DNA from: Rotaria macrura
Taxonomy: Eukaryota > Rotifera > Eurotatoria > Philodinida > Philodinidae
NCBI GenBank assembly: GCA_900239685.1
Contig: OENT01000053.1
Span: forward strand, 124,001 to 188,000
DNA length: 64,000 bases
Direction: 5' to 3'
Under the pieces are notes generated by a model. It was not told the DNA's origin and did no database searches. It saw nothing but the letters and a program-made list of their open reading frames with translations. Made by a program: the position numbers and the translations under genes. Positions 1 to 12,300 of the stretch are shown piece after piece; position 1 is the stretch's first letter, and the number at the start of each line of letters is the position of its first letter.

Positions 1-327
1 GTTCAAACTCAACAAATACGACGATATGCTAATAAACGAGATTTAATTATTGTGAAACGTATCATTATTCTGATTGTGATTACCATGGGTATAGGTATAC
101 CAACAGGAATTCTATTTATAATCTACATCATAACTGGTTATTTAAGTCCATTAGCATATCATATTCAAGCGTTAACTTTAACCATTGGTCTTGTTGCCGA
201 ATCGACAATAGTGGGATTAATAACACCACAAGTACGAAAAATCTTTAGAATCAATCGGGAAATTAATCCTAATTGGGCTATTGAAATCCCCCTCGAACGT
301 CAAGGAACAATTAATGGAACCATGTAA
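1..327 (+). CDS. Rhodopsin-like GPCR, C-terminal end (partial at window edge)
   Basis: An open frame enters from the left edge in frame 1 and ends with TAA at 325-327, giving 108 residues. It starts with a basic cytoplasmic stretch (RRYANKRDLIIVKR). Two hydrophobic segments follow, about residues 19-43 (KRIIILIVITMGIGIPTGIL) and 51-76 (SPLAYHIQALTLTIGLVAES), then a short polar tail. This is the third-intracellular-loop/TM6/TM7/tail layout of a class A seven-helix receptor. The ligand cannot be guessed because the first five helices lie outside the window. No clear NPxxY is seen in the last helix, as is common in large lineage-specific invertebrate receptor expansions. An alternative is another polytopic membrane protein. 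The AT-rich sequence after the stop looks like 3' UTR and spacer. Confidence 0.6.
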   Translation, partial: VQTQQIRRYANKRDLIIVKRIIILIVITMGIGIPTGILFIIYIITGYLSPLAYHIQALTLTIGLVAESTIVGLITPQVRKIFRINREINPNWAIEIPLERQGTINGTM

Positions 328-834
328 TCCTTTAGCTGAACGAATGATTCAACTTTTTGCAACTATTGTGTATCATCTATGTTTCTATATAGATATATTT
401 ATGTGTCAGTAGATAGGAATGTATCATTCTGAAAAAAAAGCCGAAACGATATGCACATATCTAACGAAAGTTTTATAAAGAAACTTCTTATATCTATTCA
501 TTTGTGCAGGTTCTCTTATCTGTGTAAAATAAACTCTAGATTTTTATTTGAAATTGTAATTCATTGGTTAAAGTATAACATATAACAAAGTCGAATATCA
601 TTCTGCACTCATCAATTGATAAAGTTTTGCTTTATGAAGCTCGATATATATATATATATGGTAGCATTTGGGCAGTGACGCCCCCATTGATTTTATACTA
701 CGGATAGAATTTATCGATTTTTTGTCATCAACAAACATCTGTTTTGTATTCTCAGAAATGGAGCAATATTAGATTAAAACGTTTTTCTTTTCATAGGCAC
801 TAATATTTTTTCAAAATATTGTTCGATTATCATC
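328..834. other. Intergenic spacer, no gene seen
   Basis: This 507-bp AT-rich spacer lies between the receptor end and the next start codon. It holds a short (TA)n run near 648-659 and no supported open frame. The part just before 835 presumably holds the 5' UTR and promoter of the ten-cysteine protein gene, but I see no convincing TATA box. Confidence 0.5.
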
Positions 835-1491
835 ATGCGTTTCGTAATTGCTGTCTGCTTATTAGTTTTTGTCGCTAGTGAAGTAGATTTTTCTATTTAT
901 TATGTAAAATTCTTATTGATTTAAGCATAGGCCAATGGTCAAGATATTGGCAGTGTAACATCAGATGTTTTTAACAATCTTCTCGGTTCACTTGTATCAC
1001 AATGGGGTAATTTGTCATCGGACGATATGGCTGCATTCATCGATAAACTTACTCAACCGGGTATTCCAAAAACAATTTTTTTGCCACTTCTATCTATTGA
1101 TAATTGATTTTAATATAAAGGCGGTTTACATCATGTATGGACTGCACTCGATGATCATTGTGGTTCACATTTCGATTGTGGACCAGATGCATGTTGTCTT
1201 CAACCAACTCATCTTGGAAAACGTGGTTTTACTGACGGAGGTGATGATTAGTTGTATGAAAAATCATTATTTACATTTACATTTCTCTTTTTTGAAGCCA
1301 ATTTACACATGACAAGCTATTGTTCACCGTTAAAGAAAGTTGGCCAAACATGTTCATTCTATCAGAGTGGTGATAGAACGTCGACATTCAGTTGCTCATG
1401 TGATCACGGACTTGAATGTGTTTCAGGTGGTTCATTTCAAATTCATCCATTGATTACTATCCAAAAAGATCCTATTTGCAAAGCTACTTAA
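835..1491 (+). CDS. Secreted ten-cysteine protein, colipase/prokineticin-like fold
   Basis: I rebuilt four exons: 835-882, 931-1060, 1121-1240 and 1298-1491 (phases 0, 1, 1; all GT-AG). They give 163 residues. Residues 1-16 are a signal peptide (MRFVIAVCLLVFVAS). The mature C-terminal half has ten cysteines at about 73, 79, 84, 85, 108, 118, 132, 134, 140 and 160. The spacing C-x5-C-x4-CC ... C-x9-C ... C-x-C-x5-C matches the disulphide pattern of the colipase/prokineticin (AVIT)/Dickkopf-C fold, including the astakine-type cytokines of invertebrates. Residues 17-70 are a non-cysteine leader that could be a propeptide. The likely role is a secreted signalling or cofactor peptide. This is inferred from the cysteine pattern only; no receptor or lipase partner is visible nearby. 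A poly(A) signal follows at once. Confidence 0.65.
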
Positions 1492-1497
1492 AAATAT

Positions 1498-1518
1498 AAT
1501 AAATGAGATTGAAATAAA
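1498..1518 (+). terminator. Poly(A) signals of the ten-cysteine protein gene
   Basis: Two AATAAA hexamers, at 1498-1503 and 1513-1518, begin 7 bp after the TAA stop. They are placed to give a very short 3' UTR. Confidence 0.5.
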
Positions 1519-4500
1519 ATGCAAATAAACCACGACTGGTTTACTTCTCTTTTCTTTTGTATCGAACGATCGTTTGTGATAGTACAAATCGAAATCTTGG
1601 AATGAGAATTATTACAGTTAGATACGTGCTATAATTGAAACCTATATTTAAAATAACCATTAAACAACTAACATTGAAACCATGTTAGCCTTGCATTGTA
1701 ATACAAAAGAAAAATTCAAATTTCAGTAAATCTACTTGATTTAATTTTTTTATTGAATCTCTTCATGTAAAATACTACTAATTTCATTTGAGTAAACACA
1801 ATATAAACAGTTGTTAATCAGTGATTATCTTGTAAAACATTAAAACAAAGGCTCAGAAGCAAACACAAATAAGAATTACTTCTAAAGTTATAACACATGA
1901 TAATAAGGAAAAATCACTCCGTTTATTCATGTCACATTAGACGACTATCAACAATATAAATAATCAAACTGAAATCTTCCAAATACAAAAGAATTTCATA
2001 CATCAACACTGTTAGACATGTGTGAGTACTATTAGAACTGTAAACTCTCCTTAATTCTACCTTTATCTTACTTGAATATTGTGCAGCGATGATGTTTTTG
2101 ATTAGATATCGTTCGCTATAGTACGTCTATTATACAAATGAATAGTTTAGCCGTGCACTTACGTATGTTATACTATTCTTTCAATATCGAAAGCCGATTC
2201 ATAACTACTTAAAGTTGATCGCTTACGAAGTTCTCAATGTTTTCTATTGACACTCAATTCTTCTCTGCACCAGCTAGTCACCAATCCATTGATACGGTGA
2301 AGTTGTGCGTTCTTGATTTTCGATATTATCTTGGTAAACAACTTTCTTCAAACCTTGCAATTTTCCATCTACTCTAATTTCAAACAGTAAAGATCAAGAA
2401 ATTTGTGTTCTATGTGTTACTATTTGAGTTGATGAAATTTAAGACAGATGTTTTCAACTAATCAACTCATAGATAATGTTTAAAGAAAACGAATAGAAGA
2501 TAGGGATTTGGTCGAGCCATACAACAATCTATTTACCTAACACTATTTTCTGAATTTAGAAATTAATAGAATATTGCCTCTTAATCGAACTGTTTTCTCA
2601 ATGTTAACGAATAGTTTTAGCTATTCACAATTTCTTTCAATTCCAAAATTTTCAATAACAAATCTTTCTGCCTACAAAGTACCCATCAGATAGTGCTCAA
2701 AACTAACGATTACTTAAGAAATATATAGATAATCTCGATTTTATTTTCTTAAATTACTTATTCTCCGATGAATAGTATAGTTCATATGCAATTGTATTTT
2801 CTTCTCTATGAAAAGTTAATCAATGATTTCAATTGAGTCCCGTTGAATACCATGACCCTCATTCCTACTTCGATGTGTACCTTGACAAATATTATTTGGT
2901 GTACTTATTAAACAATTTTCCTAGTCTACACTGCAATTCAAGCCAATTGATTTGAACGAACAATCGGAACCGTTTAATTAAAATCAAAATCTACTTAGAA
3001 AATATTTCTTTTCTAATTTTCAATCGGATTTTCTCAATGATAATTGAAACAATCACTATCAAGTGAATCAATTTTGTCGACGTCATAGCAGAGGGAAAAT
3101 CTATAGATATCGACTTCAATTCAGTGATTACGACCATGACGACTTGATTTTTATAATAGACGAATACTTTATACAGAATCAGCATAAAAATCTGTATCAG
3201 ATAATCAAGTGAACAATCAAAAGCAACTTTCATCCCATCATAGCCCTATTTCTCTCCCTCTTTTTCCCATCGTTATTTTTCAATAATCTGACAAGTGCTT
3301 CTCTATAAGGTCGAATTTTGATGAAAACTGTTCTGTCACAGATTTTTGATTTGATTCGGAATGTTGAAAAAAAAACGTTTTGATTCGAACTGAAATTATG
3401 ATTGCTACTATCGTTCGTGACAAACTTGTCTTAAAACGTATTTATGCTATCAGATTGATAGATTCGATTTGATTTCGAAAAGTCATTCGTTACTTATATC
3501 AAGAATCTAACTAAACAAGACATATAGGAATAAATAAATATAGGAAGAGAAATCAATCTTTAAACTTGTAGTCTATCACAATTTCGATAAATCTTTTTAA
3601 GTTTGCTTTTCAAGAAAAACATTGTTTAACTTTAATAAAAAATAAACTTAACGTTGGCATCATCTAATACTTTTCGACTTCCAGGTATCCATGATAATTG
3701 TATCTAATATGAGTTATCTCACATCTTCCCGATAAATTTTAATAAGTAGTATTAATAAATCAAGTCTTATAAATCGAATACTTCATGTTCTCAATAAATA
3801 TGTAAATTCTTGTTTCTCTATCACTGGAAAATTTTATTTATAATTCAAAGACAAAATTTTGATTTTATAAGTGCTCTTATAATTGCTTTGTCTCATATAT
3901 ACTCTAACATAAAATTAGATAAAATAATAATATTAATCATAAAGATATATTGTACTTCTTTGATCTTGGTGATATAGTTTGAAATTTTCCGTCAATATTT
4001 TCTCTTTATCTTCCTATTAGATATAATGACGTTCATTAACTGTTCAACATTTTTAATGGAATTATAATATTATTGATGGGTGACCGATGAAATTTAATGA
4101 ATGAAAAAACAAGAAGAATATTTACGTCATAGCGCTCTTCTTTTTTTGTTTTTTGTTTACATTATGCTTTGATTTTTATTAACAAAAAATTGATTTACTT
4201 AATATCTTGGAAGAAAAAGAAAATTGGTCTAATTTAAAATTTTCTTTTTTTTCTTCTGTCATTGAAAGCAATGAAGCGAAACAGTATGCGAAATAAATGA
4301 TATGTCGTGGCACTGTTCTTCATCGTTTTTACTTGTCACTTTCTGTAGTATGATTTTCGTCTCTTTTTCTCTTTTCTTCCATTCTTCTTCTTCTGCCGCT
4401 AGTAATCGTGAAATGGCAGTTGTGCTCTTCCGAAAATGTCCTCCACGTGAGAGAAAATGTGGTGGCAGAGAGAACACAGAACAGCAGTAGTCACAGTCCA

Positions 4501-6777
4501 TTCTACCATATATTATCACCGAGATTCTTACACAACATAACGAACGAAACGAATTCGAAATTGTATCGTCATATATATATATATATATGTATATATATGT
4601 ATATCATTTTTTTTTCTTTTTCGTTTCCAACAAACATTTTTGTCAAGTATGTTTTATTTAATGAATCTTTCGTATTTTCTGTTCTTCATGGCATACGTAT
4701 ATATTTATGCCTTATATTACTTTTTCTCTTCATTATTTTTCAAAATGAAGTGTGTGAGATACAATGGTGCTGCTCTCTCCTTTCTTCAGCCATTATAAGA
4801 TAAGATCGTTTATCAGTCTATCACTTTTGACTGTCTTCTTGTGTCAACAAAAGAAAAAATAATGTTCCATGTACAATTCATTTGGTCTAAAATAAATTAA
4901 ACTTAGAAAACTGACTTTGTTTAGTAACCATGAGAGAAAATAAAAATCAAAGCGAATGAAAGTAATGACGAGAATGATAAGAAGGAAGCAAAGGAATTGC
5001 ACTATGTTTTTACGTTATAGATTCTTCTTCCATAGAGTATATCTGAAAGTAAACATGCGGAACGTTGTTTTCTGCAGTTTGCGTCCGTCATTTTTAATTT
5101 GTACAAAATGTTCATGTTAGAGAAGATTGAAGGAGGAATAATCCTTTGCTTCATTTTCTTCCTTTTTTTTTTACTCAGTGCACTAGGAGGCTTCTTCCAT
5201 AATCTCTGACCTTTTTTCGCAGTCCGCTCTTCTTCTTATTCGTTCCCATTTTTTCTTTTTGTGTCTGTGTGTTAACTCTTTCTCTCTTTTGTATTCGCCC
5301 GCGCTTCCCAAGAACGTGTCTGCTACGAAAAATGTCAAGCTTTAGAAGACAATCGCACACTGTGTCATCGATAGTGAAGATATGATCATCTGATGATGCT
5401 TCTCCATCTTCTTGTTCTTCATTTTCGTTCGTGTTTCTCTCGTTTTTTTCCTTCTTCTCTTCCCAATTGTTGACATAATACAACGACAAAATTCCGAGTC
5501 AGAAAGAAACGTACGCGAGCGCACACACACATACATTTACTCTGAACATTGGCTTTGCTTCCTCCTACTATCATCAACCTCCTTCTTTAAGTATAACATC
5601 TCATTGTCAATCCTTTGAATGTGCAACAATGTTTCCTACAACGAAAAGTGTACGTCAGGGATCTTCTCTTTCTTTTTATTTCGCTTTTTTGTTTTACATT
5701 TATTTGCTGTTCTTATTCTAATTGTAAAGAATGAAATTGCGTGCGTATGCATTTATGGTGTGTGGCGGATGCATCTCTTGAAAATGAATGACTATTTTAT
5801 ATTTATACATTTTTTTACCGTAGGCTATATTCATAGTTGTCACATCACACCTATCTGTCTTTATATTCTAATATTCTATTGGAGAGAGAGTGTGTGTATG
5901 TGCGCGCGCGCACAAGACAGGGAGAATCGAAAGTGCTTATTTTCAATTCCACACGCACCAATCCCACTGCACATGTACATCGTACATTTATCTGCGTTCT
6001 TTCTTTTTGCTCCTTGTCTCCGATTGCCGCCGATCTGCCTTAAGCATTTAGTTGCATTGCAGCGATGTATGGAAAAGACAATAAGACAGATAGAGAGGAA
6101 GAAGAGAGAGAGTGTGTGCAAAGAAGAAGGATAATCGATGGATGTCATCATGATTTGCGACGAATCAACTGATGGGTGATGTTTTTGCAGTCAGACAGGT
6201 AAATAAAGCGAAAGAAACGGACAGCGTGACAGGCGAAGGGGAGAGAAGAAAAAAGACGAGTCAGCAGCACAACAATAATACAATGTTAGTGGCAGTTAGT
6301 AAGAATGCGTTCATCCATGACGGTTAAATGCGATAGTGATTGGTAGAACTTTGTCTTAATACCTCCCATTCTCACAACATAACTATTGCCGTTGACGGTC
6401 TGCGTGTATCTTCTCTGAGCACATTGAAATGTAAAGGAAAAAAGATGGGATATTACAGTGTGGTCATTGAAAAAAAAATGACAGAACGAACAAACGAAAT
6501 AAATGTCCACTACATCACCGGTTCTCTCCTTATTCTCATAATTATCTATCGGTGAATGCACATATATGTATACCCATACACACACACAAACAGAGAACGC
6601 CAGTGCAGATTTCTCTTTCTCATCGAAATGGATTTTTTTGTCGTTCTTCTGATTTACATTCGATAGATTGAAAGAAAGATAGGGAATGAGAGAGACAGAG
6701 ACGGAGATTGATGCTTTCTCTTATTCTGTCATTTGTTGTTTATTATCCGTTTTATTCATAAGATAACACGAAAAACA
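1519..6777. other. Long gene-poor stretch with simple repeats
   Basis: I find no supported gene in 5.2 kb. Up to about 4.1 kb the sequence is featureless AT-rich DNA. From about 4.1 kb it changes character: long T/C-rich runs on the + strand, (TA)n at 4570-4605, CA/GC-alternating runs near 5518-5535 and 5890-5912, and GA-rich stretches near 6085-6120 and 6675-6705. Several open frames of 60-171 codons occur here, but they are low in complexity, overlap each other on both strands and carry no recognisable domain. The 4.1-6.8 kb part directly precedes the zinc-finger gene. It is a plausible location for its promoter and untranslated leader. Confidence 0.45.
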
Positions 6778-7758
6778 ATGATGCTTGCTAATAATGATGT
6801 TACAGATGTAGTCACCGCTTCTTTCTTTACCAGGTAAGGTAATGTGTAAACGTAGATGTATGAATGTATTTTTTTTCTTGAATATAATAGTAATAATAAG
6901 ATGCGAAGGAGAATGATCCTGTTTTGTATCTATTTATCAATGTGTGTATGTATTTTTTTTTTGCCTTCATGATTTGATCATTCATTACACAAAAGAAGAA
7001 CAATAAATAGATAGAAAGAGAATGAGAACATGTTAAACGTCAACTGCCGCCAGCAGAAACCAGAAAGGATAAAAATCAAAGTCAATGATCCGTATCAGAG
7101 CAGCGTAGAATAGGAGTTGGATTGTCGTCATACGTAAATACGACTGCTACTTTTCTCTTTTCGTTTTATTTTTTTTCTTTGCATCGTCTCATAATCGATT
7201 GGTTTAATCTGTAATAAAAATAGATTGAACTGTTTTATGCCATTATAATTCTTGTTTTTTTCATTGGCTAACAAGAATTATAATAGACAGTAAAAGCAAG
7301 TACAGTATCGCCTTCATTTCCTTTGGTTCCACCCACATTCGAACGTGCTTTAAACGATATTATATTTGATTTCCGGGCAAAACCTTTTTTGTGCTTATTT
7401 ATGTACACAAATTTTTCGTGTGTACGTGATCTTTTTTTTTCTTTTCTACGAAGATTGATTTATGTTTCTTCATCTTCTCTTTTTTTTTTGTTTTGTAGAC
7501 GAAGACATCATAATCGTGATAATAATCAAACTATGGATTATTTCTCTACGAATACTGATGATATCAGGTAAGAAAACAAGATCGAAATATTCGACTGGTC
7601 TTCTTCGTTTTATTCTTCTATTCGTATGAACGATATTTACATGTCATGTCTAGAGGGATTAGTTCCATCCTATGTATACACAAGTCTCGGCATCGTCCTT
7701 TATCAGTAGTACTACCAGTACTAGTAGGCGCTAATCCCTGTCGATTTCATTTTTGTGT

Positions 7759-7793
<35 letters not shown>

Positions 7794-9287
7794 CGAGATA
7801 GATCTGGTGTCATTTGAAAATTGAACTAACATAAAGTAATTAATCGCTTGTTGAAAACGTATAGGAAAATGTATGAGCTGGTTTTTTTCCGTTTCATTTT
7901 TGCTTCTCTCTGTTAAATTATTGATGCGTGTCCAATAGGCATGTATTCGAAGAGAAATGCCTTTCGGCAGAGCATTTTAGTTGATATCGGTACTAGATAA
8001 AATATGTCTCTTTTCTTTTCTTTCTTTTTTTTTCAACCATCTTCAATCAATGAACCAATGTGAACTGTAGTGTCTCTTTCTCTACCTGTCGTTAATGACG
8101 CCCGTCTAAATCGCATCGTTCACATATGCATACTGAAAAATGAATGAACAAAATAGAAAGAAGAAGAAGAAGAAGAAGAGATCGAACGATGTAACAGAGT
8201 AAGGGGAGAAAAAAGGACAGTATGGTTTAATGTCATGCCTGATCGATGTCTAACTAAACGAATTATCATTGAATTCAATCGAATGTCTACTTCATCGGTC
8301 AATTCCGTTACTAATATGTACATATATGTATGAAGATAAAAATCTTTCTCTGGTTATTTTCTTTTCAAAAAGAGAAAAAGTTTTAAATCATTCTACAATA
8401 TTAATGACGAATAGAAATCATCAATGAGAGTATACCTTTGATGTTTCAAGTGTACTAAATACACATACGAATCAATAGCACCTTTTTTTTTCGATTTTGA
8501 TAATTACTCCTGAAAAGAAAAGATATGATATCATGATGTGTGATGTTTATTTATTTATTTATTTTTCTAGTGATTGTGATGCAAAATCTGAAAAGTCGAT
8601 TTCAAATACAACTACTAATAATAAAAATAATAATGCCATAAATCTCGTAGTAAAATCAATGCAGAACACTGGAAGAAGCAATCGGTATGTTATTTCGATT
8701 ATTTGTATTTTGTTTTCGTACAGAAACGACAATAAATTTTTTTAAAGACGAAAACAATTGGCGCCTCGCTCTCGACTTGTTCGTCAATGTGATCTATGTG
8801 ACTTTTCTTCATCGATAATAAATGAATTTAAAAATCATATGAAATACGAACACGAAAAAGAACAAATCTATTTATGTGATACATGCCGTTTTTATTCATT
8901 ATCATTGCACGATTTTAATTTACATCTTCATGTTCATCATGATTCATCGAAGTAAACTTCTTCTTTTTTTTATCTATTGATTCTAGTCAATAGAAAAACA
9001 ACGTTTTATTTTTTTCTACTTTAAGAAACAATAATCAACCATTGTCACCTCCGAAATTAAATCTTTCGTTGCAACCATCTTCAAATGTCGAATCCGATGA
9101 TGAAATTGAAGATAATAGTGATGAACATAAACTTAACATCGATAATACTCAAAAACCAAATAAAACAATACCTGATCATGATGATCAAAGTTCAGATTAT
9201 GAACAAGTAAGCAAAACAATAGTGAGTTTATTGGACGCTTCGTAAATTATACGGTTGATAAATGACAGTGACCGTTGGATATCTTAG

Positions 9288-9326
<39 letters not shown>

Positions 9327-12300
9327 AAAACGATCGAAAATGATCAAGATGTAACGCCATGAAAACAGTTGACTGTGTCAAATATTTTACTTAGTAGTCT
9401 CAGTATTTTGAACAAAATCGTTGAATAAAGGTCGACTTTAATGGACGTTGCAGTCATGTGGAAATATTTTCTTTTATCTATTGCTTAGCAGAAACAAGGT
9501 AATAGTCTACTACAATTCATAGCTGTGATCATATCTTCTACGTGACGCATCAGCTAAGGACATAGATATGTGCATATAATATGGATTTCTCTAAGTACTT
9601 ACTCGTTTTCCTAAATGTTGGAAGTAGAGGGAAATATTTTGTTGAAATCAAGAAAATTTCTAAGATGTTCGCCTATGCGATTATTTTTGTTTTTAAGTTC
9701 GATCCGAACAATTTAAAAAACGGTAATTGGCAGCGGATAAGGAGAGTCTCAATATTTTAATTATAAACTTTGACGATTCTGCAATAGTTCAGCACTATTA
9801 AGTTACAAATACAGAAATATTCTACGTGTTTGTGCTATGACCGTAATTCTTCACAGTTGCCAAGAAAGCTAAGGTTAGCATTTAGGCAAGAGGCGATTCG
9901 GAATATTAGACTTGAGTGTTTGCGACTTATTGTTGAGTTGTCATTGATCTAGTGCCCCATTTCTGAAAAAGAACAACGCAAATACCTAGCATTGCAACAG
10001 TGAACCAAGTTAGCCAATACTTATCATTTGCTTTGAGTTCGAACATAGCATTACAAATCTCATTTTTATACTCTGTTCGACGAAGAATGCAGAACTGACC
10101 TTAAAAAATGACACAATATCACGAGGGAAGATCACCAATTTTTCAATCGCTTTTGTGTCAAAACTATTTGTATTATGAAGTTTCAAAAGAGTTGTGAGAA
10201 TCTGAAAAAATTTTTAGCAGCCTAAGAAGACAAAAATTTGGTAAAACGTGTTTAAAGATTCAATCTGGAACCGCGACTACGAGTCACTAATGCTCATTAA
10301 CAAAACGGAAGAAACGCGTTTTTTATCCAGAGTTTTTACTGCCCGAGCATGAAAACCGATTAAAACTCTAATTCTGAGCGTTGCAACGCTCAGAATCCGA
10401 CGTTTTATCCGTTTCCACGCTCTCTAAGTAAAAAGTCTTGGTAAAAAACTGCACTTCTTGCGTTTTATCAACGAGCGTTAGTGACTCAAAATCGTGGCTC
10501 CCGATCGAATATTTCAACGTGTTTTTCCAAATGTTTGTCTGCTTGGGAGCTAACTTATTGTTATGACTTGAAAATTTACAAAGAAACGTGTATCAATGAG
10601 ACCTGTGTTTTATTTTCAACGGTTCCCATCTCTCTATTGATTGTTTCTTTTGCCAGACGTTGCTAGTGTGAAAACGTATATTTTACATCGTTCAAACAGA
10701 CTAGGAGATTTGATGATGAAACAAACAAATCAAGAGGCCTGAAATTTTCACAAAGTATTATTTCAATTGAAGCCTATTCTTACGTAAAGTTTCAAATCAA
10801 AATTCGAAAATCAACTTTTTTGATATTTCTGAGGGGTACTACAGTACGTATTAAAAAACAAGACCTTACAACAAATGATGTATTTTTTGTAGCAATAAGC
10901 TGGTTGCCGAAAATTTGTTTCACATAATCGTAACTCCTTTGCAGCTACTTAATGCAAATAATTTTGACGCAAAACTGATTGAACCATAGCTAATTTTCCC
11001 TCTTCAGCAGTGATAGGATAAGAATCTGAATTCTTCGGTACCCAACATTCGATTTACTTTTCAATTTTCTTCAATTTTGATTTAGTGATCTCCAAATGTT
11101 TTAGCTTAAGGAAGAAAAGAAACTAAGAATGATTTGCAACACAATCTTGAAGTAATAGATATTGCATAGGATTATATTATGATACTTTTCCAGTGCCACT
11201 GTAATTAATAAATAGAGTTGTCTCGAATGGCGGTGTAATTTTCTTTTGTTTTCAAGTTATTTATTGAAATGAGGAGATGTAATCGAACTCAAACAATTGA
11301 ATATATACGACTCGTGTTTAGGCCTAACGGGTAGCATGATACTTACAAAATGCAACATACATGTACTTACACTAACTTATGGTTGGCACTCTCGATTGGA
11401 AGGCATCGTTTCCGATCGAAAATATTATTTAACAGGAGCGGGATGGCAAGAGGCGAGGGAATCAAACATTTGTCCTGGTGATGTTTGAATGCAGCTGTAA
11501 TTATTTGTTTGAAATCGATTCTTTGATTCTCTCGATAGAGGACGCACGTTCTCAATCATTTGACTGAGTGTATTCATTATAGAATCTCATGTGCATCAGA
11601 TCTAAATTGAAATATTTAATTACATGTAAATAAATAGTTATTGATAAAATGGAAATTGAACCAGTCAGAAAAATTTGATCTTTATTTGAGTACTAGATAT
11701 TGATAATTAACTAAAGAGTCGACTAAGAATAATTAGTTTCACCTTTATTTATACTTCAGTTAACCTTCGTGTTATGATAGGCCTCTAATGCAAAATTGTG
11801 ATGATAATGATGATAAGTAGCATAAGATGAAAATCATATTGCATTTTAAAAAATAAATAGAAAAAATATGAGCACATGAACGATTGTTAACTCAGTCGTT
11901 CTATCTTCATATATCTAGGTACACCGAGAAGGAAATCAATTGAGATACGTCGAGTGATAGAGCGAAATTATGCAAACATATGACGCGAAAATTCGAACTT
12001 GAAGATAACAAGCAAGAAAGGATCCTTTTAGTTCATTTGAAAATAGAATAAAAGAATCGATCGTAATCTGATGAACTGTTAAATAGAGCCAAATGGAGCA
12101 TGAAAATCTCCGTAGATCTTTCTTTCATGGTTCGAACTATTTCACTCAAATGTTCAAACTTTGGCATGATATGTATGAAAAAATCATTACAGATATTATT
12201 TCCATATTAATTCGAGTGTAAACGTTGATCTATTCGATATTTTGAAGAAATTCAGCATTATAAAAAGAATGTATTCATTTTAACTATAACTGCGTCAAAA

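Noticed and set aside
4259-4803. Overlapping frames on both strands (86 and 131 codons)
   Set aside because: Both arise from the same low-complexity T/C-rich DNA and run into a TA repeat. No recognisable protein.
5619-6134. 171-codon open frame on the + strand
   Set aside because: It is rich in Phe/Ile/Leu/Cys from a T/C-rich tract, ends in a GA repeat, overlaps other equally long frames on both strands and has no domain or splice context.
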